Of a stretch of DNA of 64,000 nt, positions 10,897 through 23,947 are shown one piece after another. Source of the DNA: Holothuria scabra (taxonomy: Eukaryota; Echinodermata; Holothuroidea; Aspidochirotida; Holothuriidae); assembly GCA_037179385.1 (NCBI GenBank), contig CM074180.1, positions 26,021,455-26,085,454 on the forward strand. The letters are read 5' to 3'. Under the pieces are notes generated by a model. It ran no database searches, was not told the DNA's origin, and worked only from the letters and a program-made list of their open reading frames with translations. How positions within the stretch are numbered: the stretch's first letter is position 1; every line of letters starts with the position of its first letter. The translations under genes were made by a program, and so were the position numbers.

Positions 10897-12601
10897 CCGT
10901 ATATTCTGTAATAAACGCTCCCCCTCTAATAAACGCCCCCCTCAAATTTTTAACAACTGCGTAGTCCAAGGCCTCCCGCACTACAGGCCCAAACCACCGA
11001 TAAAGCTAGTGTTTGACCGGTTATGCATAATCATTATTTAATTGAACAAACGGCCCGATGCCGATTACCGATTATTAGAAAGAGGGAAGACACGTGTTTG
11101 TCCCTAAAGTACGTGCCCCTTGCTTTGTGCATATCGATCAAGTTGGAAAATATTGGGAATAGTTCCATTTGTTTTGCGAATGGAATATCATTTTTGTAGG
11201 CCTAATATTTTCTTTTCAAATGTGGAGATAAACCAATCGTTTATACAGTAGGATTGTTTTCAGTCGATGTCACATACCCTTTGATAATTTAGCTCTTAGG
11301 CAAACATCATGCTCTGTTTAGTTTTCATCCCCCAATCATGTCGGAACATTTGCAGAATTTTACCGTACTGGGTTGTAGTTGCGTTAATGTTCTGTAGAAT
11401 CCCGCTTTAATGAGGCCATGTAGAAATACGCAATCATAATAATCTTAGCGGTTCTGGGGCAGCAAAACAATTGCACCCGATTAACGTATCCTATGGTTCC
11501 TTACGGATATAAATATCCCCGTAAATTTTTGGCAGTTCTTGTCCAAAACTTACGTCTTGTTTGAAAATAATCTGCAATTGAAATGCACGCAAGTGAGATC
11601 CCCAAAAAATCCAAGTACGCAGAGATTTGTGATGTCGTTTCTTGTTGAATTTAGCACGGGGCTCGCACGGCTGCGCTAGCTGGTTATATCAGCATAGGAA
11701 ATGTGATCGTCGTAACACATAAAAACTCAACAGAAAAATTCAACTCGAGGCTTAGTATTTTCACACACTAAATCACATAGGCGATGGCGCGAGTTGTGAT
11801 TGGCTGGCTAGAATCATCGCATTTGAACCAATCACGATGCAGGGGCAATTTAAATTTTGCAATGGATCGTATGCATATGATGTCACCGAGCAAAACATGA
11901 TGTCTTGTTTGGCGGTAAAAACGGACATGCACGTAAGTGCATGGGCGAAGAAGTAGCCTGCATGAGACCATGTGCATCACTGTTTTCGTTGGCGATGACG
12001 TTCACATTTCATAAGTCCTACTGCAAATAACATTACGGAAGGAATGCGAGAAATGGCTTAATTTAATGCAGGATAATAACCACCGAACTTCCAAAGATTC
12101 TAGGTGCTACGTATACAAAACGTGCACAGATATACATGGTAAGCTTTGGGACTTGGAAATACAGCCAAACACTGCAGCTTGGATAGTCTGTACTTGTGCT
12201 TTTGTACAGAACAAGTTGCAGAGCTGGAGCAACTTACGCGGCACTTTTTCTAGACTACAAGGAATACAATTCCAGGTTCTACTACATTGTTATGGGGGAA
12301 AATAACCAAAGATCGCGCTCATGGCAGGGGTATAATTTATACGTTTGTGCTTATCAATGCATTCCGTTTTGGCGGGAAGGATTGAGTACGGTATTCACAG
12401 GGATTTTAACGAAATTAAGAGCAAGTTTCAAGTATATTTGTGCCCTTTTTTCAGTTTACAAATAATCGGTGGTAATGATGGGTTGAATGGCAGAATTTTA
12501 CCGATGCCGATTAGTTAATTTTTACAACAATTTACCCTCAAATAAATGCCCCCCTTTTCAAAAATGTAACGCCCCCGGGGCGTTTATTACAGAATATACG
12601 G
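10897..12601. mobile_element. 1.7 kb TIR element with TA target duplication (Tc1/mariner-like)
   Basis: The outer termini are CCGTATATTCTGTAATAAACG on the left and its reverse complement at the right end (12581-12601), each flanked by TA. Behind them, both ends carry AATAAACGCCCCCC-type GC-rich motifs in inverted orientation, and CCGATGCCGATTA occurs near both ends. TA duplication and short TIRs fit the Tc1/mariner superfamily. The interior (1.5 kb) has no recognisable DDE transposase. The longest plus frames (12066-12305 and 12196-12465) overlap in different frames and are unrecognised. The sequence is less AT-rich than its surroundings and includes many CpG. Best read as non-autonomous, or a derivative carrying captured DNA. 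Confidence 0.7.
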
Positions 12602-12603
12602 TA

Positions 12604-13255
12604 TGTGTGTATATTTTACCTTTTTGGAAGTTTTGTAACACCTCAGCTACAGGCCTGCCTCAGTAAAACAAATGCCTCTTTTAACCAAATTTCAGGCTGA
12701 TGATGCATAAATTCAACTTAAAAAAAATTCTTGGACCAATTATTTTGTGAGAATCCTATTAGCTTCCCAGCTGCTAGCCTATTAAAACAATGATTGCAGA
12801 CCTTCTTCATCTAAATAACCTAACAGTTACTGATGATGCGAGTAGGATAAGTCTAATGTCCCTGCTATTTCAGTGAAAGACGGTACAACAGAGCTTGTTA
12901 TGAAACTGGTATACAAAGGCAGACAAACAGGGAACCATCAAACACGGTGAAGCATGGCAACTCAATTCATGACCACAACTTACTTGTACAGTAGCTGTAT
13001 CTTCACCCCTTGAGAGCAAGCTTCATGCATGACCTACTAAGCATGACATAATTAAAGCCTGCTTCTCTCTGCCAGTGTAGTCAATGCTTAGAGAGCTTTA
13101 TGATTTGAGTTCACATGCTTAGTATAAGTATGTACTACAAGTTGACCTAGTAGTATATATCAACTTTATTCATGGCATTTTTCAATCTTCTAGTTCCCTT
13201 AATTTATTCTCTCTCAATGACAACGATGTCAAGTGCAGTCAATGCCCATGGAATG
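12604..13255. other. Non-coding stretch, nothing recognised
   Basis: AT-rich, no open frame or repeat recognised. Confidence 0.45.
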
Positions 13256-13558
13256 CAGGGTTCCTGATCTTGAAGAAAATCAAATTTATGACTTTTTCAT
13301 GACTATTTCATGACTTTACATGATTATTTCAAAACCCAATTCCATAAACACCTATCACCTGACCCACTTTATGGAAGGATATAATGAAAAGTAATGCTCC
13401 ATGCATGAAATTTTTTTTTTACCTATAAAAATTAAGACTCCTCTAGGTGCTGGACACTTGTCCATGACTTCTGTCATTTTTACAAAATTCCATGACTTTT
13501 CTATGCATGAAAATTAGGATAAATTCATGACTTGTAATTCCAGTTCAGAGATACCCTG
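13256..13558 (+). mobile_element. hAT-like MITE (CCATGACTTT family), copy 2
   Basis: A 303-bp segment starting CAGGGTTCCTGA and ending ATACCCTG, flanked on both sides by the 5-bp repeat GAATG (13251-13255 and 13559-13563). The interior repeats ATGACTTTTTCATGACT and similar motifs. The clean termini and target duplication make this the best-defined copy. Confidence 0.75.
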
Positions 13559-16500
13559 GAATGAGTGTCATCTCTGCTAGGTGGACTCAACAAACCCTCT
13601 GAGCCTCTCTTTTTTCAAAATTTATTGAACATCATGCATCAAACCTGCTGATGACTAATACAGAAACACTCTTTGGAATTCTGCCTTGATATAACAGATT
13701 TTATATAATTTTTATGAGCACTAAGGCTTTTTATTCACTTTGAATGGATTTAGTTTAATACACAAATGTATTCAATACATAAACAGTGCCCTCAATTCAT
13801 GTCAATTTAAAACATGAGCTTAAAATATAATACATGGTACTAAACTTTACTTGGGCTCCTCAGGAATATTAAACTAGAGCAGCGATACTGCAAAATCTCA
13901 ATACTTTGTGGATGATAAGGAGACAAAGTTTCCATATTGTTGCTGATGATATTTGTACATGCAGTCCTCCTTTTGGCACTTTGCATTTAAAAGATTATCC
14001 ATCTATGTCAATATCCTGATACATTTCATGCTCAAAATGATCAAATTCATACAGAACAATTTTTACAATAATACTGTAACACTAAGTGAGGTACACGATA
14101 TTGTGCGCCATACTGAAACTTAGTAAAGCAGAAATAATTAGCCAGGTATGCAAACCAGCAACATCTAATAAATCCAACAGTCCAATGATAGCTGTTTTCC
14201 TCCTGTATTCCACACTTTTTTCTCTCAAATCACTCTCCCTAATGCTACTATTACAGTCTCATTCAAATATTTTGGTATTATACAACTTCTTAAGGAGTGA
14301 GAGCTATTTCTCTGCTGATATCTTGAATGTTTGCGTTGTTACACTGTATGACAGGTGTGCAGAAAAAACACCCATTCAATACAATATGTTACAGATCCTC
14401 AAATAAATACGCTTCAATCAACTCTTGAGGGGTTAACTTTTTCATCACAACTTAAAGACACTTTGATTGCACCTCCTATACACATTTTGTGCACTAGAAT
14501 GTAACTCCATAAATTGTTAATGAGCTTGTAGAGCTAAGACACAAAACAAAGACTACCAAACTTTTCTGTTGCTTGTATCCAACTCTAGGAGCTTATCCCT
14601 CTCAAGATAACTTCTTGAGAAATATCTGCTTACAGAGCCTTTGTTTACGGTCAGACTGAGCAAGATTATCTTACAGTTACTTCATGCTTGATTTAGCAGA
14701 GCTGTGACACCAAGTCTCTATCATTTGAAAGTTTAACTACAAAATGTAAACGTTCTCAGTCAGTAGGTATTTGTGCCTAGCAACCAAAGTACTGTGTGCA
14801 AAGAAAATTGAACTTTCCATGACAACTGCAGAGTTTAAGCATAAAATATGCAAAAATAACTTAGAAACCATCACTTTTTTAATGTGAAAAATGCAATGTC
14901 TTTTGCATCCTGGCCAAAGAACACGCTCTCAAATTCTCAAAAACATTGACCACTGATCAAGCCACATTACCTTGCTCTAAAGAACCTTCATCCACTGGCT
15001 AGTGTGACAATATCTCAATACTTGTTATGTATTGAGATAAAAATGAGGTTTTCCAGAAAACAGCATGAGGTATACATTGCAATGACTGTTCTTACTACCA
15101 CTTTTCAAAGTTTGTTATCAAAGGTATAAGATTTATTTTATTAGAAGAACTTCCAACATTACCTTGAAACATGTATTTCTGCATATAAAATGAATCATAT
15201 GAGTCTATACTTTCCATGCAATCAGACTTGAAGAAAGCAGGGTGCCATTCCCTTCTAAAATACTAATGATCAAATGATCAAAATGAAATTTTGTTTACTT
15301 TTAAATCTATTGGTTTGACCTTAAAATTGATAAAGGTGTCAGCAAACAGGGAACATGCAATTTTTCAGGTTTCAAAATCCACCATGCATTCATGCTAAGC
15401 ATAAAAGCAGCACCATTAAAAGAAAGGATTGAATCGAATAAATGATTTTAATAAAAGTCCCTTACTTTATCGATAAGGAAATGCCATTACAAATGCTTGC
15501 TACAAGTTCACATTGAGTAGAAAATGGGATACATTCGATTGTTCATTTTTCAATACCACACAAAGAAATTGCATGAAACTTTTGCAAAAACTGGTTAAAT
15601 TTACATAATTTCTTTGTATATTAAAATTGAAATTTTAGATTGAAGTATACATTGAAGATCAAATAAACCCTCATTCAACTGAGACTAAAAAAAATTCCAA
15701 TAGGAAAATGTAAGCAAGCTTTGTATCAACTGATGGGATACATGAATATGAGCAACTGTCAAATTGACATTCAGGCTCAGATGGTTTTTCCATTAAGTTC
15801 CTCTGGATAATGTACTATTAATAAAGGTCATGTGTTTGATATGCATTCAACATCATCCATTGAATAACATGACATGTATCCAACATGTCATGTATCCTAA
15901 GTCTTGAAACATTTTGGGTTGTTCTCCTCAGAGTTTCCTGTGCATTAAAGTTTAATAAACTGAAAAAAATCCAGGGACTTCATGGCTGATAACAAACAAT
16001 CTGTTTGGTACTGTGCAAATAAGGACCAAGGAAATGAAGATGTGAGGAAACCTCAAATGATGCAGCAGATCGTGCCATGTTTGTCATTGTAAGTTTACAG
16101 TCAATACAATACCATTCATGTCATATACCTCAATATATCTACAAGATTTGAAAAGAATTTACTCATGAAGACCTGTGCTGGATAATATGATAACACAGAT
16201 GTATCATTCTGAAATAAAAATGCTAAAAATTATTTCTTCAGCTTTTGCAACATTTTTAAGCTGAAATTTTTTTTTTCCATTTACTTTTCATTTACCTTAA
16301 AAAAATTTTATTCAGTAATTTGGAAATTTTATCACCAAAGATCTATATTTTTGTATAACTGCACAATTCTTCCAAACAAAATGAAATACAACATAGTACA
16401 AACAAAACCAAGACAAGCAAAACAAAGGAATGCAAGACAAAACAATGCAAAACAAAGGGAGACAAGATAAAAACAAAAATGAAAAATTGTTTGTACCCAC

Positions 16501-19500
16501 TAACAACTAAAACACAGAAACATTTCCTTAAAACCCTTGCATACATCAAAGTAAGTAACCAACACATCCCTGGATGTCTTCCCTATCCTTTGATGAAAGC
16601 AAGTCAAAACTTAAAAAACATCCTTTGCCTACTCAATGATGCTCTCACTTTAATATAATCACCCAATCCCCTCTTTCTCCTTGGAAAACGTTTAATCGTG
16701 AGCAATGCAATTTTCCCCTCATGGCTATCAAGGGACCATGCCAAGACGAAACACATTTTCTCCCTAGTATTCTCCGTTTCTCACCATCTCTTCTCTCAAT
16801 AATGAATGGCAACTTTCAAGCACAGCACAGACATTCAATCAAGCCATATTTCCCTATTTTTGCCTTTTAGATGAAAATGTCATTTGAACCCTCAGGGACT
16901 AATCATTCAGAATACTCTCCGAGATCCATTCTGTCTCTGCATAGCGAGAAGAGATGCAGTTTGGCTATCTGTGATGCCTTAAATGCTACAATACTACACT
17001 GAGAACAACAAAACTGCTTAAAGACTAAAAATCTACTGTCGGCTGAAAACAACATCCTAACAGTTTTACTCACTCCCACGAAATTTCCACAAAACCACAT
17101 TGATGCTGTTCTGTTATTATGCAATGAGTGACATTTTGGTCAAATAAAACAACATATGTTTATTGTTTACACAGTAAACTTTGATTAGCGTTTTCCAGAA
17201 AAGTCCTCAAGTGGTTGAAAGTCAAGTTTGTAAAGGGATGGGAGGCTTTACAGTGCTGATAATAATATTCGGTAATAAACAGCTTCTTTACCAGCAGTAA
17301 GGCCGCACAGATTTTCATAAATGTGACATCTTATACATCACAAAGGTTATGTTAGAGGGGTACTTATTCCAACCATTTTGGTGAAACTTGCACTGAAATC
17401 CCATGTGTGGTTCTAAACATATGAGCAAGTAAAGCTGTTGCATTTTCAAAAGAAGTGAACTTGAAGGAAGCACATATGACATCATATCCTCACAGTAATG
17501 GACAGTCTTGTGTTTTTCTCTAAACTTTGCAGCCCGTTTTTTCCTTTATAGTTACATATTATCAAAATGTGATTGCATATATGGCATGAGAGCTTTTTGA
17601 ACTTTACAATACTCATGGGGAGGTCCTATTCCTATTAAGGTAGGTCAACACCACAGTCTGAAAAACAAATGTAAACAAAGTATTCCTCATTGTGAGGAAG
17701 TGATATTATCTCTGCTGCCCTCAAGATAACTTTGGAACACAAATCTTCATTTCCTGCTATCTTGAGAAATACATATCCAATTTGAATGGAAATTTTACCA
17801 CACTGTGTAGATTTGGTTCTTCTTTTAACATGAAAATGAAACTTCCCCTTGAAGGACACATTTTCAAATACTCATACAGAATTTCTTTTTTGAGATTATT
17901 TTCAATCAGAGCTTCATAGAAGAAAAGCAGGAAGAAAATTAGCTTCCCAGAGAATAATCAGAAAACTGAGATTGATCTGTCATGTTTCAAAACATGTTTG
18001 GGGCAATTGCCCTTGGGCCAGCAAAAAACTTAAGAGGGGACATATATCATCAAATTTGGCAAGAAAGAAAGGCAACATGGATTCAATATTTCCAAGCTCT
18101 TATATTACAAGCTAGCCCCCCCCCCCCCCCTCCCTCACTGCTAGCTAGCCCAGCATAGTAAAATCAAGATAAACACAAGTGACACTAAAAAATGGGATTA
18201 CTATTTTTCTTCCTTTTGAGCAGAAACTGAAATCAAGGTGATTTAGTCAGAATTTTATCACCAGTATTGAGTACTGTACTTAAATCTGGTTACAAAATTA
18301 TATTGTCTTTGCCATAAGAAGATATGCCTCAAAGTAAACAGAATATCAATTACTTTCAATTCTTTCTTCAAAAGTGGAATTTTCTGAAAGCCAAGAACTT
18401 GACAATGAATAAGTATGCACTTCAACATATGTTCAACCCTATCAAATATACCATTCATAGTTCTAGTACAGAGACCAATGACCAGCAACTTAAAAACCAC
18501 CAAAAGCCAATTCAATTTGCAAAGGTCAACATGTTTGCATACAGCTGCTGTCCAACAGCGTGAGAACCAATAATATATTCTTGGCTGGATATATGAATCT
18601 CAAGTTGGGCTTAATTAACAAGCTTAAAACAGGAGGATATGACCTTGAAACACAATTTTTAATTACTTTTGTTACTGAAGCTATCAGTCCACAATGAAAG
18701 AAGATATGACAGAGCATGATGTATATGATCTGATGATTCCTGTAATGGCTTGTGTTTACACTGAAACTGTAGTATAACTATACAAAGTGAGCTATGCTTG
18801 CACCAAAAGCTTTGATTTGCAGCTGGACAAGTACAACCGTGCCCCTAATCTGTCTTGCCCCATTAGAGAATTCTGCCCCTTGAAAGTGGACGTCATGACT
18901 TGGCCAATAGCAAAACAACTTGGCTGACTTTACAACATTAGAGAAACAACAGACAAAAATAGGTGGTCACCAGACCATATATAATCTGCAACAAAGTTGC
19001 TTCTTGTCAGCTACATAACACGCAAGGACTTCAAGGACAGGATAAGTTTGTCCAAGCTTCAAGGGAGTGGACTCTCTCATGCCTTACCTATCCCACATCT
19101 TCCTTTCCTCTTTATACTTTTGCCCCAACATCCACCACAAAATAACAGCACACAAAGTTTTAAGTAGTACATGCCAGTTCTCAACAAATTGTATAGGCCT
19201 AATTACAGGTTGTAAGCAAAGTTGCATTTAAACTTAGTCATGACTGAGTCACAAACTTTCTAAAAGGAAATGACTTGAGGAAATGTATCAAAATTTTCTT
19301 CATACAAATAATGCAACGGCGAGTCACTGACTCAACTCAAGTCAAAATTAAAGTCAAACATGACCCAAATGGACTGCCAAATTGAATGACTCTTTACAAC
19401 TCTGTTTCTCAACATTTGAACCCCATGGTCCTGTCATGTCTTTCCCTGCTACCTGATACAACCTAATTTATGGTGTGGTGTGTCAACACGAACCTTGAGC

Positions 19501-20251
19501 ATAAATTTTATAGCAGACTCAACATTGGCCAAGTTAAATCATATAAAGTGTACCAATCAAAGTTCATAGACAAAGCTGGCAGCCAAGTAATGGTGGGAAA
19601 CCGCTGGGGTCCAACAGCCATTTTGATTATCTAATACCACGGATGGCTGCAAACAACATAAAACCTCATAACAAGCAGATTATTTATGACTTTTGAAATG
19701 AATGCAACTATTTACTGGTAGAGGTAGACAAGAAAAAAATGAGAAGATGGACCCCACAAATCTCAAGATCAAATTGTAACTGGATTTGTAGTAACCAAAC
19801 CTTTGTGCTACAATTGACTTGTACCTTGCAACTCAACACAAAATCATATATTCTGCATTTTGAAAGGTTTAATGTAGATTAATTAAAATAAGTGTCCCAA
19901 GGTGTCTCATAGCTCGAATGGCTATTTTTATCCATGTGACAAGCATTTTGTTACATAATTGTTTAAAAGTGAGAAAAAAAGCAATTTCAACCATAAATGA
20001 TGTTTCAAAATCAATCCATGAAGGGTGACTACTTGTTCCCTTTAACTCTGTCTATGGTAATCTCAGCATGAGGATCAAAGCATAGAAGCTTCAAAAAAAT
20101 TGCTGTAGTTCTATCATGTTAAAAGTTAAAAGTCATGTGATTCAAATGGGGTGTGGCTAAAGGGTTGATATGAACATAGAGAGGATCACAGATGACATGT
20201 CTCACATAAGGTCAGTGCATGAAGTTCCCATCTGAGAACTCCTAAATAATG
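13559..20251. other. Long non-coding stretch, nothing recognised
   Basis: About 6.7 kb of AT-rich sequence without a supported gene. Small structures only: a hairpin at 15009-15039 (TATCTCAATAC, loop, GTATTGAGATA), an A/C-rich stretch at 16380-16470 with repeated AACAAA-type words, and a poly-C run at 18117-18131. Several 60-106 codon frames have no coding signature. Confidence 0.45.
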
Positions 20252-20259
20252 TTAAGATC

Positions 20260-20450
20260 CAGGTGCATAGCCAGGATTGTGTCATGGGGAAGGTTTTGGT
20301 ACCATGGGGGGGGGGGGGGTTTGGAGCATGATATGAGGGAAAAGTCTAAGGATAGAGAGAAAAATCTGCTACTTTAGGTGTTTTTTGCATTGCAAGGTTG
20401 GGTAATGGGGGGTTTTAACCCCCCAAACCCTCCCCGTGGCTACGCCACTG
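20260..20450. mobile_element. hAT-like MITE with CAGGTGCATAGCC end
   Basis: The left end is CAGGTGCATAGCCAGGATT and the right end is CCCGTGGCTACGCCACTG, which are imperfect inverted repeats of a (C)AGTGGCGTAGCC-type terminus. The flanks TTAAGATC and ATAAGATA match at six of eight positions, consistent with a decayed 8-bp hAT target duplication. The interior has a G-run and GGGGGGTTTTAACCCCCC palindrome. No coding capacity. Confidence 0.65.
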
Positions 20451-20458
20451 ATAAGATA

Positions 20459-22477
20459 TCTCCTAAATGACTACAATTAATTTGCTTGAAAAGACATTTT
20501 TGCTTTGTGAGTGTGAAGTTATGTTAACTACTTGACCTAGTGCCCTTGCTCAATTATTATTTATTACCTACCTTTTCTTATTTCTTGGGTGTATATTCTT
20601 CTAGAACAAGCTTCAAGAGACTTTGACCTTGTGTTTGTCACAATGTCAAATTTCCATCTTGGAAAATCCAAAGCAAATGAGCCATAGCAGTTGGGGCTAC
20701 TATAAAATGCAAACATCATTAAACAGTACTTTTCATGCCAAGATATCCTAATTAATGAAAGTTCTTTTACTATTGTGACATTTATATAACTCATGCCACA
20801 TTCTATTGAGGTCATGGTCACAATGTTAACTAACACAACTTTTTATGCAGGCCAGATGAGCAGAAAAAATGTTGAACTACTTATTCTGTACAGAAAAATA
20901 AGCACAGTCTACCTGTTTAGACACGTGTTATCCCACGTTACCGTGGTGTTACCTTGAGCACAGGGTACTTGAGACCACAGTCAGGAGGACGTCACTGTGA
21001 ACTGTACACACATGCAAAACTTGAAGTTTAGTGACAAAACTATTATGTAATCAAATACCCACAGATGGGCGGCAACAAAGCAGCAGCTCTACTATAATTC
21101 CCCCAAACTCACTGGTTTCGTCTCATGTCCGACCCACATTAGGCATAAGGTTGCCTCTATACAATTTATACCCGACACCCCACTTTTTGTTGAAAAAGTG
21201 ATGTTACAGCAAGGTCAACCCGACTTCCTATTATCAGCTTTCTGTCAGTAGTAGCTGCAATGTCCAGCACTATGTAAACAAAGAGTCCCACTGAAAACCT
21301 CATTCATAAAAGCAGAGACTGTTTATTCAGTGCAAGCCAAGTTTGCAACCAGAGCTGCCTCAGCAGACCAGGACAACAGGCTTATCCCTTTGGACACATG
21401 TAAGCTGGTTGTGCTGGCACTGAAGCATGAACAATTGTGTAAACAAACAGTGACCAGACTGCATAGAGGTAGCTTATGCCTAATGCAGATGTAAGGGACT
21501 CATACACAGAGAAGAATTCAGGCAGACAATAACAAAATTTGTAGCCATACAGATTTAACTCAAATACAACTGCAGGTAAACATATGTTTAGGTTTGTGTG
21601 TTTAAATTAATATTCTTTACCGATTCTGGAAAGAATATGCAGTTCTTCTTTGGTAACACAGATTAGAGTCCTAGGCATTTATATGAATGTGTAAACATTC
21701 CCAAATGTGCAAGGTAAGTTGTATCAGAAGATATACTCCTCTTTCTTGGGCAAAAGTCACAGGCATTTATCTAGATATTTAATCATTAAAAATTCCCAAC
21801 TGTGCAAGGTAACTTGTGTCGATCAGGCTATATATATTCTACTTCTCTTTTTTTTCAACCATCCTCTTATGTTGAAGACAGCAACGCCGAGGCAAAATAA
21901 ATTTGAATCCATTTTTTTCTATTCTCAATCCAGTGTGAATGAACACTGATGATGTCTTTCCAACTGTGAGACAGCATTCACTTAAAATGACTTTTCCCCA
22001 GCAAAGCCTCTTGGATACAATGTGTCATTCAAATTGGTTCTCAAATTCATTCCATTTGAAGATTAGAGAATGGATCATGAATAATTGTGCATGATTCACT
22101 TATCAACCGTACCAAGGCCTGTCAGACTACGCAACTGAGAACACTGCTACCTTTCTCCAATGATTTTGATTTGTATGTGTACAGTATGGTATGGTGGCAT
22201 ATAGAAGTCTCACAAGTTACTTTATAAACTCCACCAACTAATCTAAGCCATATCATCTTTTTCAAAATGCATCCTAATGGTTTTTCTGATTATTCATGAT
22301 AGGAGAAACTAGAAAAACAGCTGCTGCAGTTGCTCAACCTTTCAGGTAATGACCTGTTCAGTTATTTATTTATTTTGAACACAATCATGGTCTACACTTT
22401 ACACATTCCTCTGTGCTAACCATGATGTAACATTTTACACCTAGCAGTTGAACAGGGTTGCTCTTTAGATGTAGGCA
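20459..22477. other. Non-coding stretch with a diverged duplication
   Basis: No gene recognised. A diverged tandem duplication lies at about 21672-21855: both halves contain AGGCATTTAT, ATTCCCAA(A/C)TGTGCAAGG and a TATACTCCTCTTTC/TATTCTACTTCTC end, with a period near 88-95 bp. Confidence 0.45.
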
Positions 22478-22717
22478 CTGTTGCTTGGTATAGGACAAGA
22501 ACAGTCACCCCAAACTTATTTTGAAGTAACAGCTAAATCTAACAATTTTCTTTTAATTCTCACCAAAGTATCTGTCATAACATTTTAGGACTTAGATGAA
22601 AACCACGCAGAAACTCCTTAGTTAATTTGATTTCAGAATTGAGGAAAACAATCATGAAAAATGACAGTCTACTTCATTAATTCAAGTTTGGGTGACTGCA
22701 CTTCCTCTTTAAACACA
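22478..22717. mobile_element. Diverged TTAA-type MITE (GAGCAGTCA family), copy 1
   Basis: Similar to 48020-48268. The left part reads GGACAAGAACAGTCACCCC and the right part GGGTGACTGCACTTCCTCTTTAA, so the ends are still inverted relative to each other. AACAGCTAAAT occurs in both copies. TTAA remains at the right end only. Confidence 0.5.
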
Positions 22718-22964
22718 AATTATTCCAAGAAATTAATTCCTGAATTGTCACTAGGCTTTGAGGGAGGAAAGTTAAATCTTCAACATTCTTCATGACTTCA
22801 GTTTCAATTACATTATGAAATCAAGAGATGATGAGCCAAATATAGGAATTTTTTGGATAAACAATGACCCATCTTTATAAAATGTCCTAAAAGCAAGGAG
22901 CTGTGTAACAGACACTAGCATTGCAGTAGGATCAGTTTGTTTTCAGCATGTAAGTCCCAGATAC

Positions 22965-22971
22965 AGTGTAA
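22965..22971. repeat. Left target-site duplication of the 5 kb element
   Basis: AGTGTAA occurs immediately outside the left arm and again at 28045-28051 outside the right arm. An 8-bp version would be CAGTGTAA/TAGTGTAA with one mismatch, so the true length could be 7 or 8 bp. Confidence 0.6.
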
Positions 22972-22979
22972 GTAGTAGA

Positions 22980-23065
22980 GAGGGTGCATGGGCACCCCCC
23001 CAGGGGCGGCCCCTGCCCCGTTTTCGGGACGTCTTTCCGGGCGGCCTCGGAGGGTTACCCGAGAA
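22980..23065. other. Hairpin-rich GC terminus of the left arm
   Basis: Successive self-complementary blocks: GGGTGCATGGGCACCC, CAGGGGCGGCCCCTG, CCCCGTTTTCGGG and CTCGGAGGGTTACCCGAG. The right-arm counterpart (about 27947-28037) keeps all four, with small changes. Possibly recognition sites for the mobilising protein; this is inference. Confidence 0.6.
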
Positions 23066-23280
23066 GGAGGGAGCCATTTGGAAATCAATCTCTGTGCGAC
23101 GTGTTGTTATAATTGCGCAAGAATACGATTGTGTGGCAGGAGGATACATGAATTTCAGGTTTTTTTTTTTTTTTTTTTACTTTTTTACTTCTTTTTTTTA
23201 AATTTTTCTTTTCATTATTTACTAAAGCGAACAGGTCTTAACATGTTGTAATATCGTCATCGTTTCGTATATAGGACTAA

Positions 23281-23319
23281 ATATAAAAAGGTTTTGATCG
23301 GCTGTATTCGGCGTCAGTC
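23281..23319 (+). promoter_or_regulatory. Core promoter of gene A, left arm
   Basis: TATAAAAAG at 23282-23290 is followed about 34 bp later by TCAGTC (23314-23319), resembling a metazoan TATA plus initiator arrangement. It lies 42-50 bp upstream of the gene A start codon. Confidence 0.55.
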
Positions 23320-23331
23320 TATATAGTCACA

Positions 23332-23820
23332 ATGGGGGAAATAGGTAAAATCGCACGAGAACTTGGAAGGAATTTTGTAAATGACGAGTTAAACCCTCAC
23401 CCTTCCCCTTACATGAAAACCCTTTACCGTGTGGGAAATGAAATTGATCTTTCCCTTACATGAAAACCCTTTACCGTGTGGGAAATGAAACTGATGAGAG
23501 GTTCGAAACTTCGCTAAATGATATAGCAAAGCATGTTACTTATTTGTCAGAAAATGAGCCCAACGATATCGCGAACAAGGAGAGGATAAACATACGATGA
23601 AAAACTCGCACAGTCTGCTGGAGAATACGTTGAAGACCGTCGCACTCAGTGGATCGAACAACTGGGAGGTTGGGTAAGTATAATAAGACCATAAGTCTGC
23701 ATTTATGAGGGAGGGGGGGGGGAGATCTAACCGATATTTTAATCGATTCATGTATTGTTTGGTTTTAACAGGATAACTTTTGTGAAACATTTACGAAAAA
23801 ATCACACAACAGCAGAGTAA
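23332..23820 (+). pseudogene. Gene A, left-arm copy (frame-broken)
   Basis: A two-exon unit. Exon 1 starts at ATG 23332 and ends at 23673 before GTAAGT; the intron is 23674-23771 (ending TTTTAACAG); exon 2 is 23772-23820, ending GAG TAA. An AATAAA follows at 23942-23947. The product would be a small, charged, probably helical protein beginning MGEIGKIARELGRNF and ending VKHLRKNHTTAE. I recognise no family. Exon 1 contains a 47-bp tandem duplication (ATGAAAACCC at 23413 and 23460), which is not a multiple of three, so the first ATG reads into TGA at 23461-23463 after 43 codons. A second ATG at 23460 restores the downstream frame, but a 1-bp deletion near 23600 stops it at 23598-23600. This copy therefore looks dead, unlike the right-arm copy. 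The split by an intron and the polyadenylation signal show it evolved as a polymerase II gene. Confidence 0.65.
23413..23506 (+). repeat. 47-bp tandem duplication inside gene A exon 1
   Basis: Two copies of a block starting ATGAAAACCCTTTACCGTGT with period 47 bp. The same duplication is present in the right arm (about 27500-27593), so it predates the last homogenisation or duplication of the arms. Confidence 0.85.
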
Positions 23821-23941
23821 CTGCAATCAAGCTGATGGTGATAGCCTTGGTGATCCTGACTCTTAACTTACAAATGGATGCCCTTGCTTTGAAAGACGAA
23901 CAAGCATAGGTGAGGATGTAGGCTATGGTATAAGAAGGCCC

Positions 23942-23947
23942 AATAAA
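23942..23947 (+). terminator. Polyadenylation signal of gene A, left arm
   Basis: AATAAA 121 bp after the gene A stop codon; the mirrored signal is on the minus strand at 27058-27063. Confidence 0.5.

Noticed and set aside
12066..12465. Overlapping plus frames as a transposase of the 10897 element
   Set aside because: No DDE or helix-turn-helix motif, and two frames overlap without similarity to known proteins.
15009..15039. 11-bp-stem hairpin as a terminator or RNA gene
   Set aside because: Too short and isolated in AT-rich intron DNA to mean anything without further evidence.
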